Source: Elysia crispata (Eukaryota > Mollusca > Gastropoda > Plakobranchidae). Taken from it: a stretch of DNA of 64,000 nucleotides. Made by a program: the position numbers and the translations under genes. Positions within the stretch are counted from its first letter, which is position 1. Each line of letters opens with the position of its first letter. Positions 14,383-26,491 of the stretch are shown here, in pieces. Under the pieces are notes generated by a model that saw only the letters and a program-made list of their open reading frames with translations, was not told the DNA's origin and did no database searches. The stretch lies in assembly GCA_033675545.1 (NCBI GenBank), contig JAWDGP010000900.1, positions 222,501-286,500 of the forward strand, in the 5' to 3' direction.

Positions 14383-14765
14383 ATCTGTCTACCTGACATG
14401 TGGGAGAATAACGTTTTGCTATCTGTTTTGCTGAACATGATTATGGCTATCTGACATCTAATGGAGGTATTAGTTATTTATAACCCCATTAATGTGTTAA
14501 ACATTCATACCTTGAGGGTTGTTTTTCGCGAATATCCAGGTTTTAGGGCCCACCAAGGGCTGCGCCAGGCGGGTTTTGGGTACCTAATCTAAGGGAATCG
14601 GGAATCTACATAGTGTGCTTAATAATCCACTATCTGACATCTAAGGGAATCAGCAGACTACACAGTGTGCTAAACATCCATACCTGACATCTAAAGGAAT
14701 CGGCAGACTAACTAGTGTGTTATAAATCCATATCTGGCATCTAGGAGAATTAGTATAGCAATCCT
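14361..14765 (+). repeat. 50-bp minisatellite overlapping the stop codon and 3' UTR of the death-domain gene
   Basis: Units with the core agcagactac...gtgctaaa...acctgacatct recur at about 14361, 14440, 14588, 14641, 14691 and 14741; the last ones are exactly 50 bp apart. The first, most diverged unit contains the final codons and the TAA stop (agcagactac, ttgctaaat, acctgacat). Confidence 0.7.
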
Positions 14766-15209
14766 GAAATCAAGGAGAACTAAGTTATCAAAACAAAATT
14801 GTTCTTATTTCTCCCCATATTGTTTCTTTAACTTACTCTTAGAGCTGATGTGCAAGCTGTTTTGTCATGATCTATACATAAATATTTTCTTGTTTAGATG
14901 TAATATAGTATCTTCCTGCTCTGAAACAATCATCGTCGTTATATAAATTGTATGTTATACTTATATTTCAAATACATATAATTATGTATCTCTAACAATT
15001 TCACTCCAAAAATATGTTTCATCCTTCTTTAAGACTATCTGTTGGTTTTAACAATATTGAAATTCTCATTGTCTATTGAAAGTAAGAAGACATAGAACCT
15101 GTTTTTTGCTAAATATATATATGGTCAAGAGTTGAGTATCTAGCTACTAGTATCAGAATGATTGAAAATTAAAAAAATTTTATTTGAATATTAAGGTTGA
15201 AAGATAGGA

Positions 15210-15215
15210 AATAAA
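15210..15215 (+). terminator. candidate polyadenylation signal AATAAA
   Basis: A canonical hexamer about 830 bp after the death-domain stop codon. Several other AT-rich sites exist, so this is only a candidate. Confidence 0.3.
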
Positions 15216-17720
15216 TTAAAACGTTGATTTTACTACAAATGTGTGCCTTTTCTTTTCTTTTTTTTTTTCATGATTATATTAACAAAAGCTACTGTTTCTT
15301 TTTTTTGTATTTTATTTTCTAATAATCCATTACATGTAGTCACTAAAAACCTTTAAGAACAGAAGCATGTTCTTTTTCCCCCCCTCCTCTGAAGCCTCTA
15401 TAGACCTTCATTTTAAAATTAAATCAAGCTGCTTTATTTTTATGGTAAAATTGGGACATTTCATAGCCAGTTTGCCTGCCAGTGTAGTGCTATCCACATT
15501 ACACAGGCTCACCCTCAAGGTCTGAGAAAAGATTGTGGGCTGTGGTTCAAAACACCTTTCCAAGGGAATTTTGCAGACATGTGCATTGCAGTTTTGCTAT
15601 TTTTCATTGAGAATAGCAGAGTATCTTGACGATGACGTATAATTTACGTATCTTTTTCAAAACAATTGTACTTTATCAGGTTGAGAATCAATTGCTTTGA
15701 CGAAATGAACTATGCTTTGATATGCCGTCTGCTTTTATAGTTTTTTTTTTTATTTTTATATTTCATTTTCTATAAACACTCATGCGACCAGTAAATTTGG
15801 ATAAATTCAAATAATGTACTTTTACTTTTGATCACTAGGCCATTTTCAATTCAAATATGAAAAAAAAAATGATGGATGAAATGAATTTTTGTGAAATTTG
15901 AATATATATAAAGTGAATGAAACAGATTTAGTGAAAAGCAGGACCAGAATAGGCATAGAGTCTAGCGGCTAAGACAAAAATAATTAATCACAGAGCTGTG
16001 CCCCTACAATATTTTGCTTTGCAGGTGTTTTGGTGAAAGTGTATCCATATTACGGTATATGTTTTAAGGGAAAAAAAAATCAGTTTTCATGAAGGAAACA
16101 ATAATTTTTTTTTCACACGATAATGTTGCTATTTGGAGGACGCCGATTTAAAAATGTAACGTTAAAAAAATGTGCGATCATTACTTTTAAAGCTAACAAA
16201 ACAAATTTCCATTTCCGGTCTCGCGGTACTTTGAAGTTGTCAGCAGGAGCCTATCCCTCTTGTGCTTCCCTAGACCTCACAAACGGGCCGACACGATGCC
16301 AGGAAATCAAACACAACGAACTTTTCGGTTCGCCCGTTCAGTCCATTGGTTTTTGCATCCACACTCTTGCTTCTACATCATGTAGTACATGTACATGGCA
16401 ATCTACTGCTTACCAAGAAACTGTCATGTAGAACTGAAGGTCTGAATCGGGCATAAGAAGTTCATAAAAACACTAGCATAGACATCTGTAAAAAATTTAT
16501 TAGGCTTCTATATCAAACGGCTCATGCCTTTCAAATATTTATTCTACAAAAAGGAAATTGTCAGGTAAGTCTTTAGTCTGTGACACAGAACACAAATGAG
16601 ATCAAATACATACGTGTACATCACCAGATGCTCTACAATTCGAGCTCGATCCAAAAATGGATTCTGTCGCACAAGAGCCTTAAACATATCTCTGAAAAGT
16701 ATATATGCACTTTATACTTCATTGAGTACAATGTATATTATAGGCCTATATATGCGGTGCTGGATTTAAATTTTAAATAATTTTATTGTGTAAATTGGTA
16801 TTAGCAACGTTGCTTTGTTCATCGACTTTCTAGGCTCAGTCTTACATATTAGACTACATCATACATACCCATCCCGTAATTTCACTTATGACACTCAAAA
16901 AGTAAGATCAACTTATTGAACGAACTGCATGTACATGTATTTATCCTTAACGTGTCATAAGGCTCAAAATTGAAATAAGGTTGCGCAGCGGAAAGAGGGG
17001 TAGCGTCGGGCCAAATAAGAAATATAATCAAAGAGGCTGTTTCGTAGTTGGGACGTTTAATATAGGGAAAGTGAAGCCCCTGTCACAATTAACCTGTGGC
17101 CTCTGTCACGCTCACAAAAATCAACAAAAAGTCTCGGGCTCGAGTCCAAGTGTCAGAGAGAGCCAACAATCTACAGAAAACAATTATAATTTTATATTGC
17201 CTCGATTTCTGTCTAAGTTAAAGGATTTAACCTCGCCACCATCTGCTAAAAAGTAGCGGAATGCATCTGGTATTTCAGATTTGTATAGAGAAATCTGAGC
17301 TAGTTGACCCGTCACTAGGAACCTATATTACAAATTTAGATAGTGAAGAGGTTGAAAACCTCTGGAAGATATTAACGCCCATTAAATATCAATAATCTGG
17401 TCACCGCGGCTCTGAATTGCGAATTCACTCGGCTGTTGTCAGTGCGCATCGGCGACAGACGAATAGCATTTATTGTTCAGCAGCTCAGTAATAGGTAAGT
17501 ATTTGTATGTCGCTCCAAAAAGACAATACTTGCACGATTTATGTAGGGCATATTTTTCTACAGACAAAATATTTGAAAACAATGGATCTCACTCCCCCTA
17601 TTCATTGTTACGTTTACCAATACCAAGCGTCTTCACCACAATCTTGCAATCTTATTCTGGAATTTCTCAGAAAATTGTGTTCCTTCCGTTTGGTTATGAT
17701 TTTGAGAAACAATCGCATAA

Positions 17721-17751
<31 letters not shown>
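15216..17751. other. intergenic stretch without recognisable gene
   Basis: A frame at 16123-16431 on plus is open but shows no known domain. A short CpG-rich patch at about 16208-16225 resembles an ETS-type promoter motif (ttccggtctcgcggt), without a gene next to it. A (CT)n tract is at 17727-17753. Confidence 0.5.
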
Positions 17752-17756
<5 letters not shown>

Positions 17757-17812
17757 ATAGGGAAAGAAGCTCTGGCAAGGTTTTAGGTGGAGGAGGAAGC
17801 TCTATCAAGGTG

Positions 17813-17867
<55 letters not shown>

Positions 17868-17880
17868 GAGAACGGACTCT
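17752..17880 (+). repeat. left arm of long inverted repeat, with (TAA)n
   Basis: This arm is the reverse complement of 18694-18804: 62 of 63 bases match before the triplet tract and 17 of 17 after it. The internal (TAA)n is longer in this arm. It contains two reversed units of the neighbouring 30-bp minisatellite. Confidence 0.9.
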
Positions 17881-18489
17881 CTATATATATCGACTATCAA
17901 TGTAGTACAATTCAATCAGGCATGGTTTGCAGTAAACCACTTGATACTTTTACAATTTGATATTATTCATAAAGTGCAACATGAATTTATACAAATGTAG
18001 TCGATTTCTCTCAAAAATTAACATGCACAAAATGAAGAACGGATCGGTGAGTTGCAAATTGAATTTATCCAAACTTAATGGTCATTACGTTGTCGATGAA
18101 AAGTATAAACTTGAAACCTTATGATAAATCACGCCGTTCGCCTCTTGAGAACAAATTATTCGTTTAGTTCTGTGCCCATTTTTAATGTCTCTTAATATTA
18201 AGCTTTTTAAATCCAGCGTTCTCCACAATCTACATAAATCTTAAGGTTTCAGTACCTGACTTCTGCTTCTATGGCCAACTGTGAAAATACATGCATTTAG
18301 ATCTGTGCTTCACAGAGGTATAGCCGCATATCTTACATTGTTACAAAAATTTTGAAGGTTCCACTAGAATATATTAATACTGTCTTTCTGTACTGTCACT
18401 CATCAGTAGATATCTTGCTAACTCCTTATGATAATAGTAGCTTGCACGAAGACATAAACTTACCGGCATATTTTTACTCGACCGAATCA
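17881..18489. other. spacer inside the inverted repeat
   Basis: Unique AT-rich sequence without an identifiable gene; the loop between the arms runs on to 18693 through the start of the minisatellite. Confidence 0.5.
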
Positions 18490-18706
18490 GTGCTTACTTC
18501 ACCTCAAATCTTGCTAGAAGCTTACTTCTCCACCTAACACCTTGCCAGAGCTTCTTTCCCTATCTCAACTTGCTAGAGCTTACTCCACGTCACTTCTCCA
18601 CTTGCTAGAGCTTACTTCACCTCAAACCTTGCAAGAGCTTACTTTTCCACCTCAAACCTTGCTAGAGCTTACATCTCCACCTCAGATTTTGCTAGAGTCC
18701 GTTCTC

Positions 18707-18743
<37 letters not shown>

Positions 18744-21250
18744 CACCTTCATAGAGCTTCCTCCTCCACCTAAAACCTTGCCAGAGCTTCTTTCCCTATT
18801 TCAGCTTGCTAGAGCTTACTCCTCCACGTCACACCTTGCTAGAGCTTACTTCTCCACCCCAAACCTTGCAAGAGCCTACTCCACCTCAAACCATGCTACA
18901 GCTTACTTCTCCAACTCAAACCTTGCTGGAGCTTACTCCTCCACATCACACCTTGCTAAAGCTTACTTCTTCACCTCAAACCTTGCTAGAGACTACTCCA
19001 CATAAAACCTAGAAATTCATTCTCTATCTCAGCTTGCTAAAACTTACTCCTCCATCCACGTCACACCTTGCTAGAACTTACTTTTTCACCTCAAACCTTG
19101 ATAGACCTTACTTCTCCACCTCCACGCTTACTAGAGCTTACTTCTCCAAGTCAGACCTTGCTAGAGCTTACTTCTCCACTTCAAACCTTTCAAGAGCTTA
19201 CTTTTCCACCGTGCTAGAATTTACTACTCCACCTCAAACCTTTCTAGAGCTCCGTTCCTTATCTCACACCTTGCTAAAGCTTCGTTCCCTACCTGAAACC
19301 TTTATAGAGCTGGTTTCCCTATCTCAGCTTGGTAGAGCTTACTCCTCGACGTCACACCGTGCTTAGAGCTTACTCCTCCATCTCAAACCTTGCTAGAGCC
19401 CACTCCACCTCAAACCTTGCTTAAGCTTACTCCTTCTCCTCAAACCTTTCATGAGCTTACTCCTCCACGTGACAACTTGCTAGAGCTTACTCCTCCACGT
19501 CGCACATTGCTAGAGCTTATTTCTACACCTTAATACTTGCTAGAGACTACTCTTTCTCAAACCTTGCTAGTGCTTACTTCTCCACTTACAACCTTGATAG
19601 AGCTTATTTCTCCAAGTCAGATATTGGTAGAGCTTACTTCTTCACCTTGCTAGAAGTAGAGCCTACTCCTCCACCTCAAACCTTGCTAGAGTCTACTCCA
19701 TCTCAAACCTTGCTAGAACTTACTCCTCCACGTCACACCTTGCTAAAGCTTACTTCTTCACATCAAAACTTGCTTGAGCTTACTCCTTTATCTCGAATCT
19801 TGCTAGAATTTCTTTTTCTATTTCAGCTTGCTAGAGCTTACTCCTCCACCTCAAACCTTGCTAGAGCTTACTTCTCCACCTCCAACATTGATAGAGCGTA
19901 CTTCTGCACCTACAACCTTGCTAGAGCTTACTTTTCCACTTCAAACCTTTCAAGAGCTTACTTCTCCACCTTGCTAGAATTTACTCCTCCACCTCAAACC
20001 TTTCTAGAGCTCCGTTCTCTATCTCACACCTTGCTAAAGCTTCGTTCTCTATCAAAAACCTTGCTAGAGCTGCTCTCCCTATCTCAGCTTGCTAGAGCTT
20101 ACTCCTCAGCGTTACACCTTGCTAGAGCTTACTCCTCCACCTCAAATCTTGCTGGAGCCCACCCACTCTATCTCAAACCTTTCAAGAGCTTACTCCTCCA
20201 CGTCGAACTTTGCTAGAGCTTACTCCTCCACCTCAAACCTTGCTAGAGCTTGCTTCTCCACCTCCAACCTTGCTAGAGGTTACTTATCCGCCTCAAACCT
20301 TGCTAGAGCTTACTCCTCCACCTCCCACCTGGCTAGAGCTTGTTTCTCCAAGTCAGACATTGGTAGAGCTTACTTCTCCACCTCAAACCTTTCAAGCGCT
20401 TACTTCTTTACCTTACTAAAACCTACTCCTCCACCTCAAAGCTTGCTAGAGCTTACTCCTCCAAGTCACAACTTGCTAGAGTTTACTTTTCCACATCAAA
20501 CCTTGTTAGAGCCTTCTCCATCTTAAACCTTAGCTTACTCCTCCCCCTCAAACCTCGAAGAGCTTACTCCTCCACCTCAAACCTTGCTAGAGCTTAGTTC
20601 TATACCTGAAACCTTGCTAGAGCTGACTCCTCCACCTCACACCTTGCTAGAGAATACTCTACTCAAATCTTTTAAGAACTTACTTCTTCACCTCAAACTT
20701 GCTAGAGCATACTTCTCCACCTCAAATCTTGCTAAAATTCACTCCTTCTCCTCAAACCATTTTAGAACTTACTCCTCCACCTGAAACTTAGCTAGAGCTT
20801 CTTTCCCTATCATAGCTTGCTAGAGCTTACTCCTCCACCTCTCACCTTGCTATAGAATACTCTACCTCAAACCTGTTTACAACTTGCTCATCCACCTCAA
20901 ATCTTGTTAGAGCTTTGTTCCTTATCTCACACCTTGCTAGAGCTTCGTTCCCTATCTCAAACTTTGCTAAAGCTTACTGCTCCATCTCAAACCTCGTTGG
21001 AGTTTACTTCTCCACCGAAAACCTTGATAGAGCTTACTCTTCCACGTCATACCTTCCTAGAGCTTACTTCTCCACCGAAAACCTTGCTAGTGCTTACTCC
21101 ACCTTAAACCTTGCCGGAGCTTCTTTCATATCTTAGCTTGATAGAGCTTACTCCTCCACGCCACACCTTGCTAGAGCTTACTTCTCCACAGCAAACCTTG
21201 CTAGAGCTTTTTGCTCCACATCAAAACTTGCTAGAGACTATTCCACCTTA
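18490..21250 (+). repeat. 2.76-kb minisatellite, 30-bp period
   Basis: About 90 variant units with the core cttgctagagcttact followed by cctccacctcaaac. Some units are 27 bp or shorter. Because 30 is a multiple of three, frames stay open for long distances and give decapeptide-like products (LLELTPPPQT, LARAYSSTSN) in two frames; the frames are often broken and none has a convincing start or splice context, so I do not call a gene. Confidence 0.95.
18694..18804 (-). repeat. right arm of long inverted repeat, with (TTA)n
   Basis: Pairs with 17752-17880. It is embedded in the minisatellite and in the same orientation as the array, so the array is the likely source and the left arm the inverted copy. 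Confidence 0.9.
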
Positions 21251-22488
21251 AGTATTCAAATCATAAAAAAGCTCACCTATCCAACCGAAATATCGCTAGC
21301 TTTTGTCAGTGTTCAGGGATGTCCTACATCTCAAAGTTTGCTGACTTAAAACTTCTGCCTCCATCTAAAATCTAACAAAATATTTTTTTCAGATATATAG
21401 TTATATGTATTTTTTTATGCTGGTAAAGCTTTTACCCTTATCTTATAAACATGCTTAAAAAATTATATCACATATATGCTGGAAAAATATAAACACGTCT
21501 TGATAAAGTAATCTTTATTGGCTGAAATGCGCATATCCTTTACCTGGAAAATGTGGCAACTGACATAGCCATACATGGACATGGCTTGCACTGTTAAGGC
21601 CTTTTTTATGAACGGTTTTACCACAAAACTTTACAAGTGATACAACACAATAAAATACATGTAAAATAAAAACTGTAATGGAAGCAATTATAGTTTAAAT
21701 GTTGGTCAGGAATGCATATTACAAGTTAAAGTAATAATAATTGCAAAGAAAAGTATTACAGTGTAACCCATATTTAACAACACTTCGAATAGTGACAAAT
21801 CTGGAAGTCCCTGTTTTTAAGTCATTCAATTTATTTCTGCACTAACGAGTAGGCCTTATAGATACTAAGATACCGCTCCCCTCCTGTAATAACGTCGACT
21901 AGATCTGAGGGTATAAAGGAAAGAAAGGGCCAAAATTTTTCATAGGGAAAAAATCCTGAGCGTTTTGCCTTGCCTGCATTGCTGCAGTACACATGAACAA
22001 GTAAGGCAGGCTTTCGTGCCTTTCTCCGTTTAGTTCTCTCTCGTTAGCTAAGGGTAGTCTAGGCCTAGCATCAGTATCACCAGAGCTCTGGTATCACACA
22101 ACGTTATTGTCAGCATGTGGTCTAGCAAGCTGCAAGTGGTATGCAAGACCTATGCATCTCGCTCATAGCAAAGATTTTCAAAAAACCACTTATCTCTTAT
22201 TCAGCACAATAAATTCTTATTTATTCCCTACCTATAACGATAGTTTATGAAAATATGGAGAGATGTTATTCCTGAGTTCCACTGTAAAAGGTATGTAAGG
22301 AAATCAAAAACTATAAAATAAAAACTTCTAAAAAAAACTTGCTGTGTCCAGAAAGGGCAGAATTTTTGTGTTCATTGTGGGTGTCTATAACAACGCTCTT
22401 TGATACATGATTGTATTCTTGGAAAGACCTAGAAGAAACCATGACATTTTGCTTCTTCCATTCATGAAGTTTTTGCTTAGTTATATTA

Positions 22489-22527
<39 letters not shown>

Positions 22528-24226
22528 TATATGTATAAATAAACATGCATATCACTCTTTGATTAGTTCAAGTGATAATTATGTTTAGAAAGACTGAGAA
22601 CACTGTTTAAGTCGTTCAAAAACTCAAAGGCAGGCACCAAAGTTCATATAAGACCATGAAGATAACAAACCAGATGCAGTTTGATCTGCAATTCCCCTTC
22701 TCCAATATTTTATTGGAAACATTTTTTAACTGCATGGTTTACATTAATTTCCACATTTCAATTACCAGCTTAGTATTGTATTATACTGAAACCTCATGCA
22801 AGACAATCCTTCATTATGAGCACGTGCAATATTACTTCCATTGCAAGTAATGACAGCATAGAAATTTTTTTGTATTTTGACTGCACAGACAATTAAAAAA
22901 TAAATATTCCTGGTCTTCTTAATTTCCTTTTTAGATACAATTGGCTTGCCTTGATAAAATAAGAGATTGCTGTCTAATAAGGTTACATTTATACACATAT
23001 TCAAATATACAGACGAGCCAAAGTGCACAAAATTTCAAGAAGAATCTTGACAAAAGTTAGAGATAAAGTAAAACCAGTCTAAGATTCTTTAACATCAGTC
23101 TTTCTCAAAATCTTTCCCATAGAGGTAATAAAAACTGATTTATTCAGATATGTTGCAGATATGCAGTAAAAGAATCGTAGGTACCTGCACCGTATTTATT
23201 CTTGTCAAATCTAAAACTAGTGAAAAGCTGTACATTTATTTACAAAATCATATCCAGAATAAAAAATGATATGAATATAACAATCTTCAATATTCCTTTG
23301 ACTCTGCATGCGCATCCTAATGGAATGTCCTCTGCTGCCCCTATTTCCCCTAAATGGAATGCAATTTCAAGTTCTGTTTCTGATGAACTTTTTTCTGTTT
23401 CTTTTATTTTTCTCTGTCCATTACATCCTTATGCGAGATATCTGGCTTGAAAACAAATAGACTTGTAACTAAAAAAAATAATAAACATATTTGTTACTCC
23501 CCTTTCCCTATGAATGTATACACCACAAAAAAGGTTCACATGGCCTATTTAGTGCATGCTGCTAAACGTTAATTTATCCATCCCCATTTCGCCTGCTACA
23601 AAATTCCAGCACTTTGCTTATTCCAATACCTCTCTTCTGCCTTTGGGATGCCTCTATCTCAAACAGATAGTAGGCGATGATAGCAGTAATAGCAACAATT
23701 TCAGACTTCACCACTGTTCTCCAGCTTGCAGTTAACAGAAACACTCTCAGTGAATCAGAGAAATACCCAGAGAGGCATTATTTGTCTCTTGAAATATTCA
23801 GATTCACTTTAGGGCAAGACATACACACAAAATTATTTTTCCTCGGCTGGTCAAAACATAAAATAAAGGATTATAGCCTTCCAGTTATTGAACCAAGATG
23901 ATTTTACTTCCCCTTCAAAAGAAAAAAAAAATTAAGGGCTTAAATAAGAAGAAATTTGAATAATAAAAATTGACTTATCTGACTTTGACTTAAATAGACT
24001 CAAATGTGTCATCATCACCCATTTCAATCAAAATAATTATTGTTATAATGGAATTATACCTTCATGTTGGCAAAGAATTTTAGTTTCTTGGTGTTAAAAA
24101 CGTAAACCACACAAAAAAGCATTTAACGAACATTGTACAGAAGAGCTAATGTTTAAATTTCATTAACATTAATTGCGTTTCAATACCAAAGTAAAATCTA
24201 AAAAAGAAAGTATATATATATATATA
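21251..24226. other. intergenic stretch without recognisable gene
   Basis: AT-rich; a (TA)n tract lies at about 22498-22534. Short open frames show no domain character. Confidence 0.5.
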
Positions 24227-24705
24227 TACCGTATTCGCTCTAATAGTAGCGCGGGGCGCGTGAAAATGAAGAGGGGGGGTGCGTCTAAAGGAATGTTTTG
24301 GATGACTTTCTTCAAAGACAAAGTGCCGCCGTTTCCGCCGTCGCCGCCCTCTCCCCCCCCCCCCCTCTAGTTAGTGTTAGAGTGCCATCGTTGGGTGAAG
24401 AAAGCGACGCGTCATTCGAGTCCGATGACTACCAGGACTGCAATATTCCAGGACATTAACCTCAGACGCCTTATTACTGACTTTGACATCCCCAATTTGA
24501 GATGACAATTGCAGTATCATAGTCATTCATTGTTTACATGTGTTGTCTGTTGTTATCATTAGATCTATCGCTTAATAAATGTTTTGAGTTTGAGTTTAAT
24601 CTTTTGTTCTCGAAAGTGGTGTTTTTTAGGTGTTGCTTGGATGGGAAAGGGGGGGGGGGGGGGGCGTTTATTAGAGATGGCGCTACTAATGGAGGGAATA
24701 CGGTA
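24227..24705. mobile_element. MITE-like element with ACCGTATT termini
   Basis: The ends are inverted repeats matching at about 22 of 25 bases (ACCGTATTCGCTCTAATAG... against the right end read in reverse, ACCGTATTCCCTCCATTAG...). Both ends sit in TA-rich sequence, compatible with a TA target duplication but also with chance. Inside are G-runs near both ends and a plus-frame tail EESDASFESDDYQD at about 24400-24440, which looks like the acidic C-terminus of a pogo/Tc1-type transposase. It is probably a deletion derivative. Confidence 0.55.
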
Positions 24706-25533
24706 TATATATAACAACATACAAAGTGGTTTTTTCAAATTAAATGAAAATTTAATTTTTGTCAGCCTTTGATCAAGTTAATAATATTTATACAACTTAA
24801 AGAGGGAAATATTTGATTAAACTAATGGACTTCCAAGTATCTGAGAATTTGAATTTTCCAGGTTCAAACTATTTAGACTTGACAGTATTTGTTCTATATT
24901 CAGAAGCATATTTTTAACCACCTGCAGATCTAGAACAAGCTTGAAAGCATGAGTGGCCATATCCTCCCCATAACGGGATTTTTAGTTAAATTTTCCTGAC
25001 TTCTTGATCTAATCAGTCTAAACACTTAAAGATTCATTTATAGGTCTTTGGTTTAATCATGATATAACAAATACTTTTGGCACATAACTCCTATCTACCA
25101 GAAAGAGCTGCTTCTCTCATGAACATGGCCTAGACACATTGATTCAAGAAAAGGACCCTCCCACCCAAAATAAAAAAAAAAAGGGATATTCCAATTCCAC
25201 TTGAGAATTTTCAGTTTTGATAATCACTACAAATATTATTTTCATACTTTTGTATTAATAAAATAAAATAAAAAACCTTTCACTGTTATCACTCCTCTTC
25301 TCTTTCTTTTAGATATTTTATCTTTTAAAGATTAGATTACTTTGAAAAAAAAAAGTTTATTGTTCATAAATATAAGGCACTCTTATGGTTCAACTGAAAT
25401 AAAGTTCACTATTTTGCATAAAACTTAAATAAAGATTTTCGTTTATGTTATATTATCTGCATATATATATATATAGTGCACAACTGATAAAGCGACATTA
25501 AAGGGACCAACAAAATTACGTCGCATTAGGAGA
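24706..25533. other. intergenic stretch without recognisable gene
   Basis: AT-rich, no domain-bearing frame, a short (TA)n at about 25460-25474. Confidence 0.5.
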
Positions 25534-25535
25534 TA

Positions 25536-26489
25536 CGAGGGCTCTTTCAGAAATAACCGAAAAATGCCCATTGCTCAGCAACCAGTGGAGCTTTTTTAAT
25601 TCTGTAAACGACATGATATTCCTTATTTCCTTACGGATATTCCCAGAAATTATGAAGTGCATCATTTTGCACAATGAATGTCTAGACGATTTTAAAGATG
25701 GCGGCCCACCTTGAAACTTGGTCAAAGGAGGAAATCAGAGCTGTCATACGTTTTTTGAACGCCAAAAGTCTGAATCCTACCGAAATTCATAAAGAACTCC
25801 AGAGTGTATATGGTGAGCATGTTATAAGCCATACACAAGTCTATCACTAGTGTAATTTGTTTGAAGCCGGCCATTCCGACTTGACAGACAGGGAAGGGAG
25901 AGGGCGTTCGATAACTGCAACGTCATAAGACAATGTGAAGCGAGTTGATGAGGTTATTCGTCAAGACAGGAGGTTGAAACTTCATGAAATCGCAAGCAGT
26001 CTTGAAATTTCGGAAACTTCTGCCCATAGAATTGTATTTGATGAACTTGGCTACAGAAAAGTCAGCGCAAGATGGGTTCCTAAGCAATTGACAGACAATC
26101 ATAAAGAACAAAAATTGGACATCTGCAGGGAACTTTTGAGAAGAAGCAAGAGCTCACGCAGGGTTCACGGGTATACTGCCAACGCCGGCGGAGACTTTCT
26201 AGGGTACCTCTTTGGGCCACTGAAACGTGAGCTGGCAGGAAAGCGCTTTGATAACGATGAAGAGCTTGTTGACCATGTGCGGAAATGGCTACAAAACCTT
26301 GACGGAAGTTTCTTCCGAGAGGGTATCTATTCCATGGTGCGGCGTTGGCAGAAGTGTGTTGACAGACTTGGCTGTTACGTAGAGAAATGAAGGACGAGTC
26401 AAGGTATGAACACGTGCAAGAATTTTGTTGATAGCATAAAAAACGTGGATTTCACAGGCATTTTTCGGTTAATTATGAAAGAGCCCTCG
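25536..26489 (+). mobile_element. mariner element, internally deleted (954 bp)
   Basis: Terminal inverted repeats of 33 bp (25536-25568 and 26457-26489, 31 of 33 bases matching, starting CGAGGGCTCTTTCA) are flanked by the TA target duplication at 25534-25535 and 26490-26491. Mariner elements are usually about 1.3 kb. This one carries the N-terminal DNA-binding part and the C-terminal end of the transposase but lacks the middle. Confidence 0.92.
25698..26390 (+). pseudogene. mariner transposase with central catalytic domain deleted
   Basis: The frame starts MAAHLETWSKEEIRAVIRFL and shows the first helix-turn-helix (TEIHKELQSVYGE), then CNLFEAGHSDLTDREGRGR, the second helix-turn-helix (LHEIASSLEISETSAHRIV) and the mariner linker ARWVPKQLT. 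At about residue 150 it jumps in frame to YLFGPLKRELAGKRF...YSMVRRWQKCVDRLG, the typical C-terminus. The DD34D catalytic core is missing, and two in-frame stops (TAG at 25848, TAA at 25926) lie in the N-terminal part. A normal transposase is about 345 residues; this frame has 230 codons. It cannot catalyse transposition. The uninterrupted 3' part (25929-26390) could in principle still encode a DNA-binding fragment, but there is no evidence that it is expressed. Confidence 0.9.
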
Positions 26490-26491
26490 TA

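Noticed and set aside
16123-16431. Plus 102-codon frame and an ETS-like CpG patch as a possible first exon and promoter
   Set aside because: No homology recognised, and no downstream exon on either strand to give it meaning.
18542-21136. Series of plus frames with LARAYSSTS / LLELTPP decapeptides, up to 189 codons
   Set aside because: Result of a 30-bp minisatellite; frames switch and break repeatedly and lack a start or exon context.
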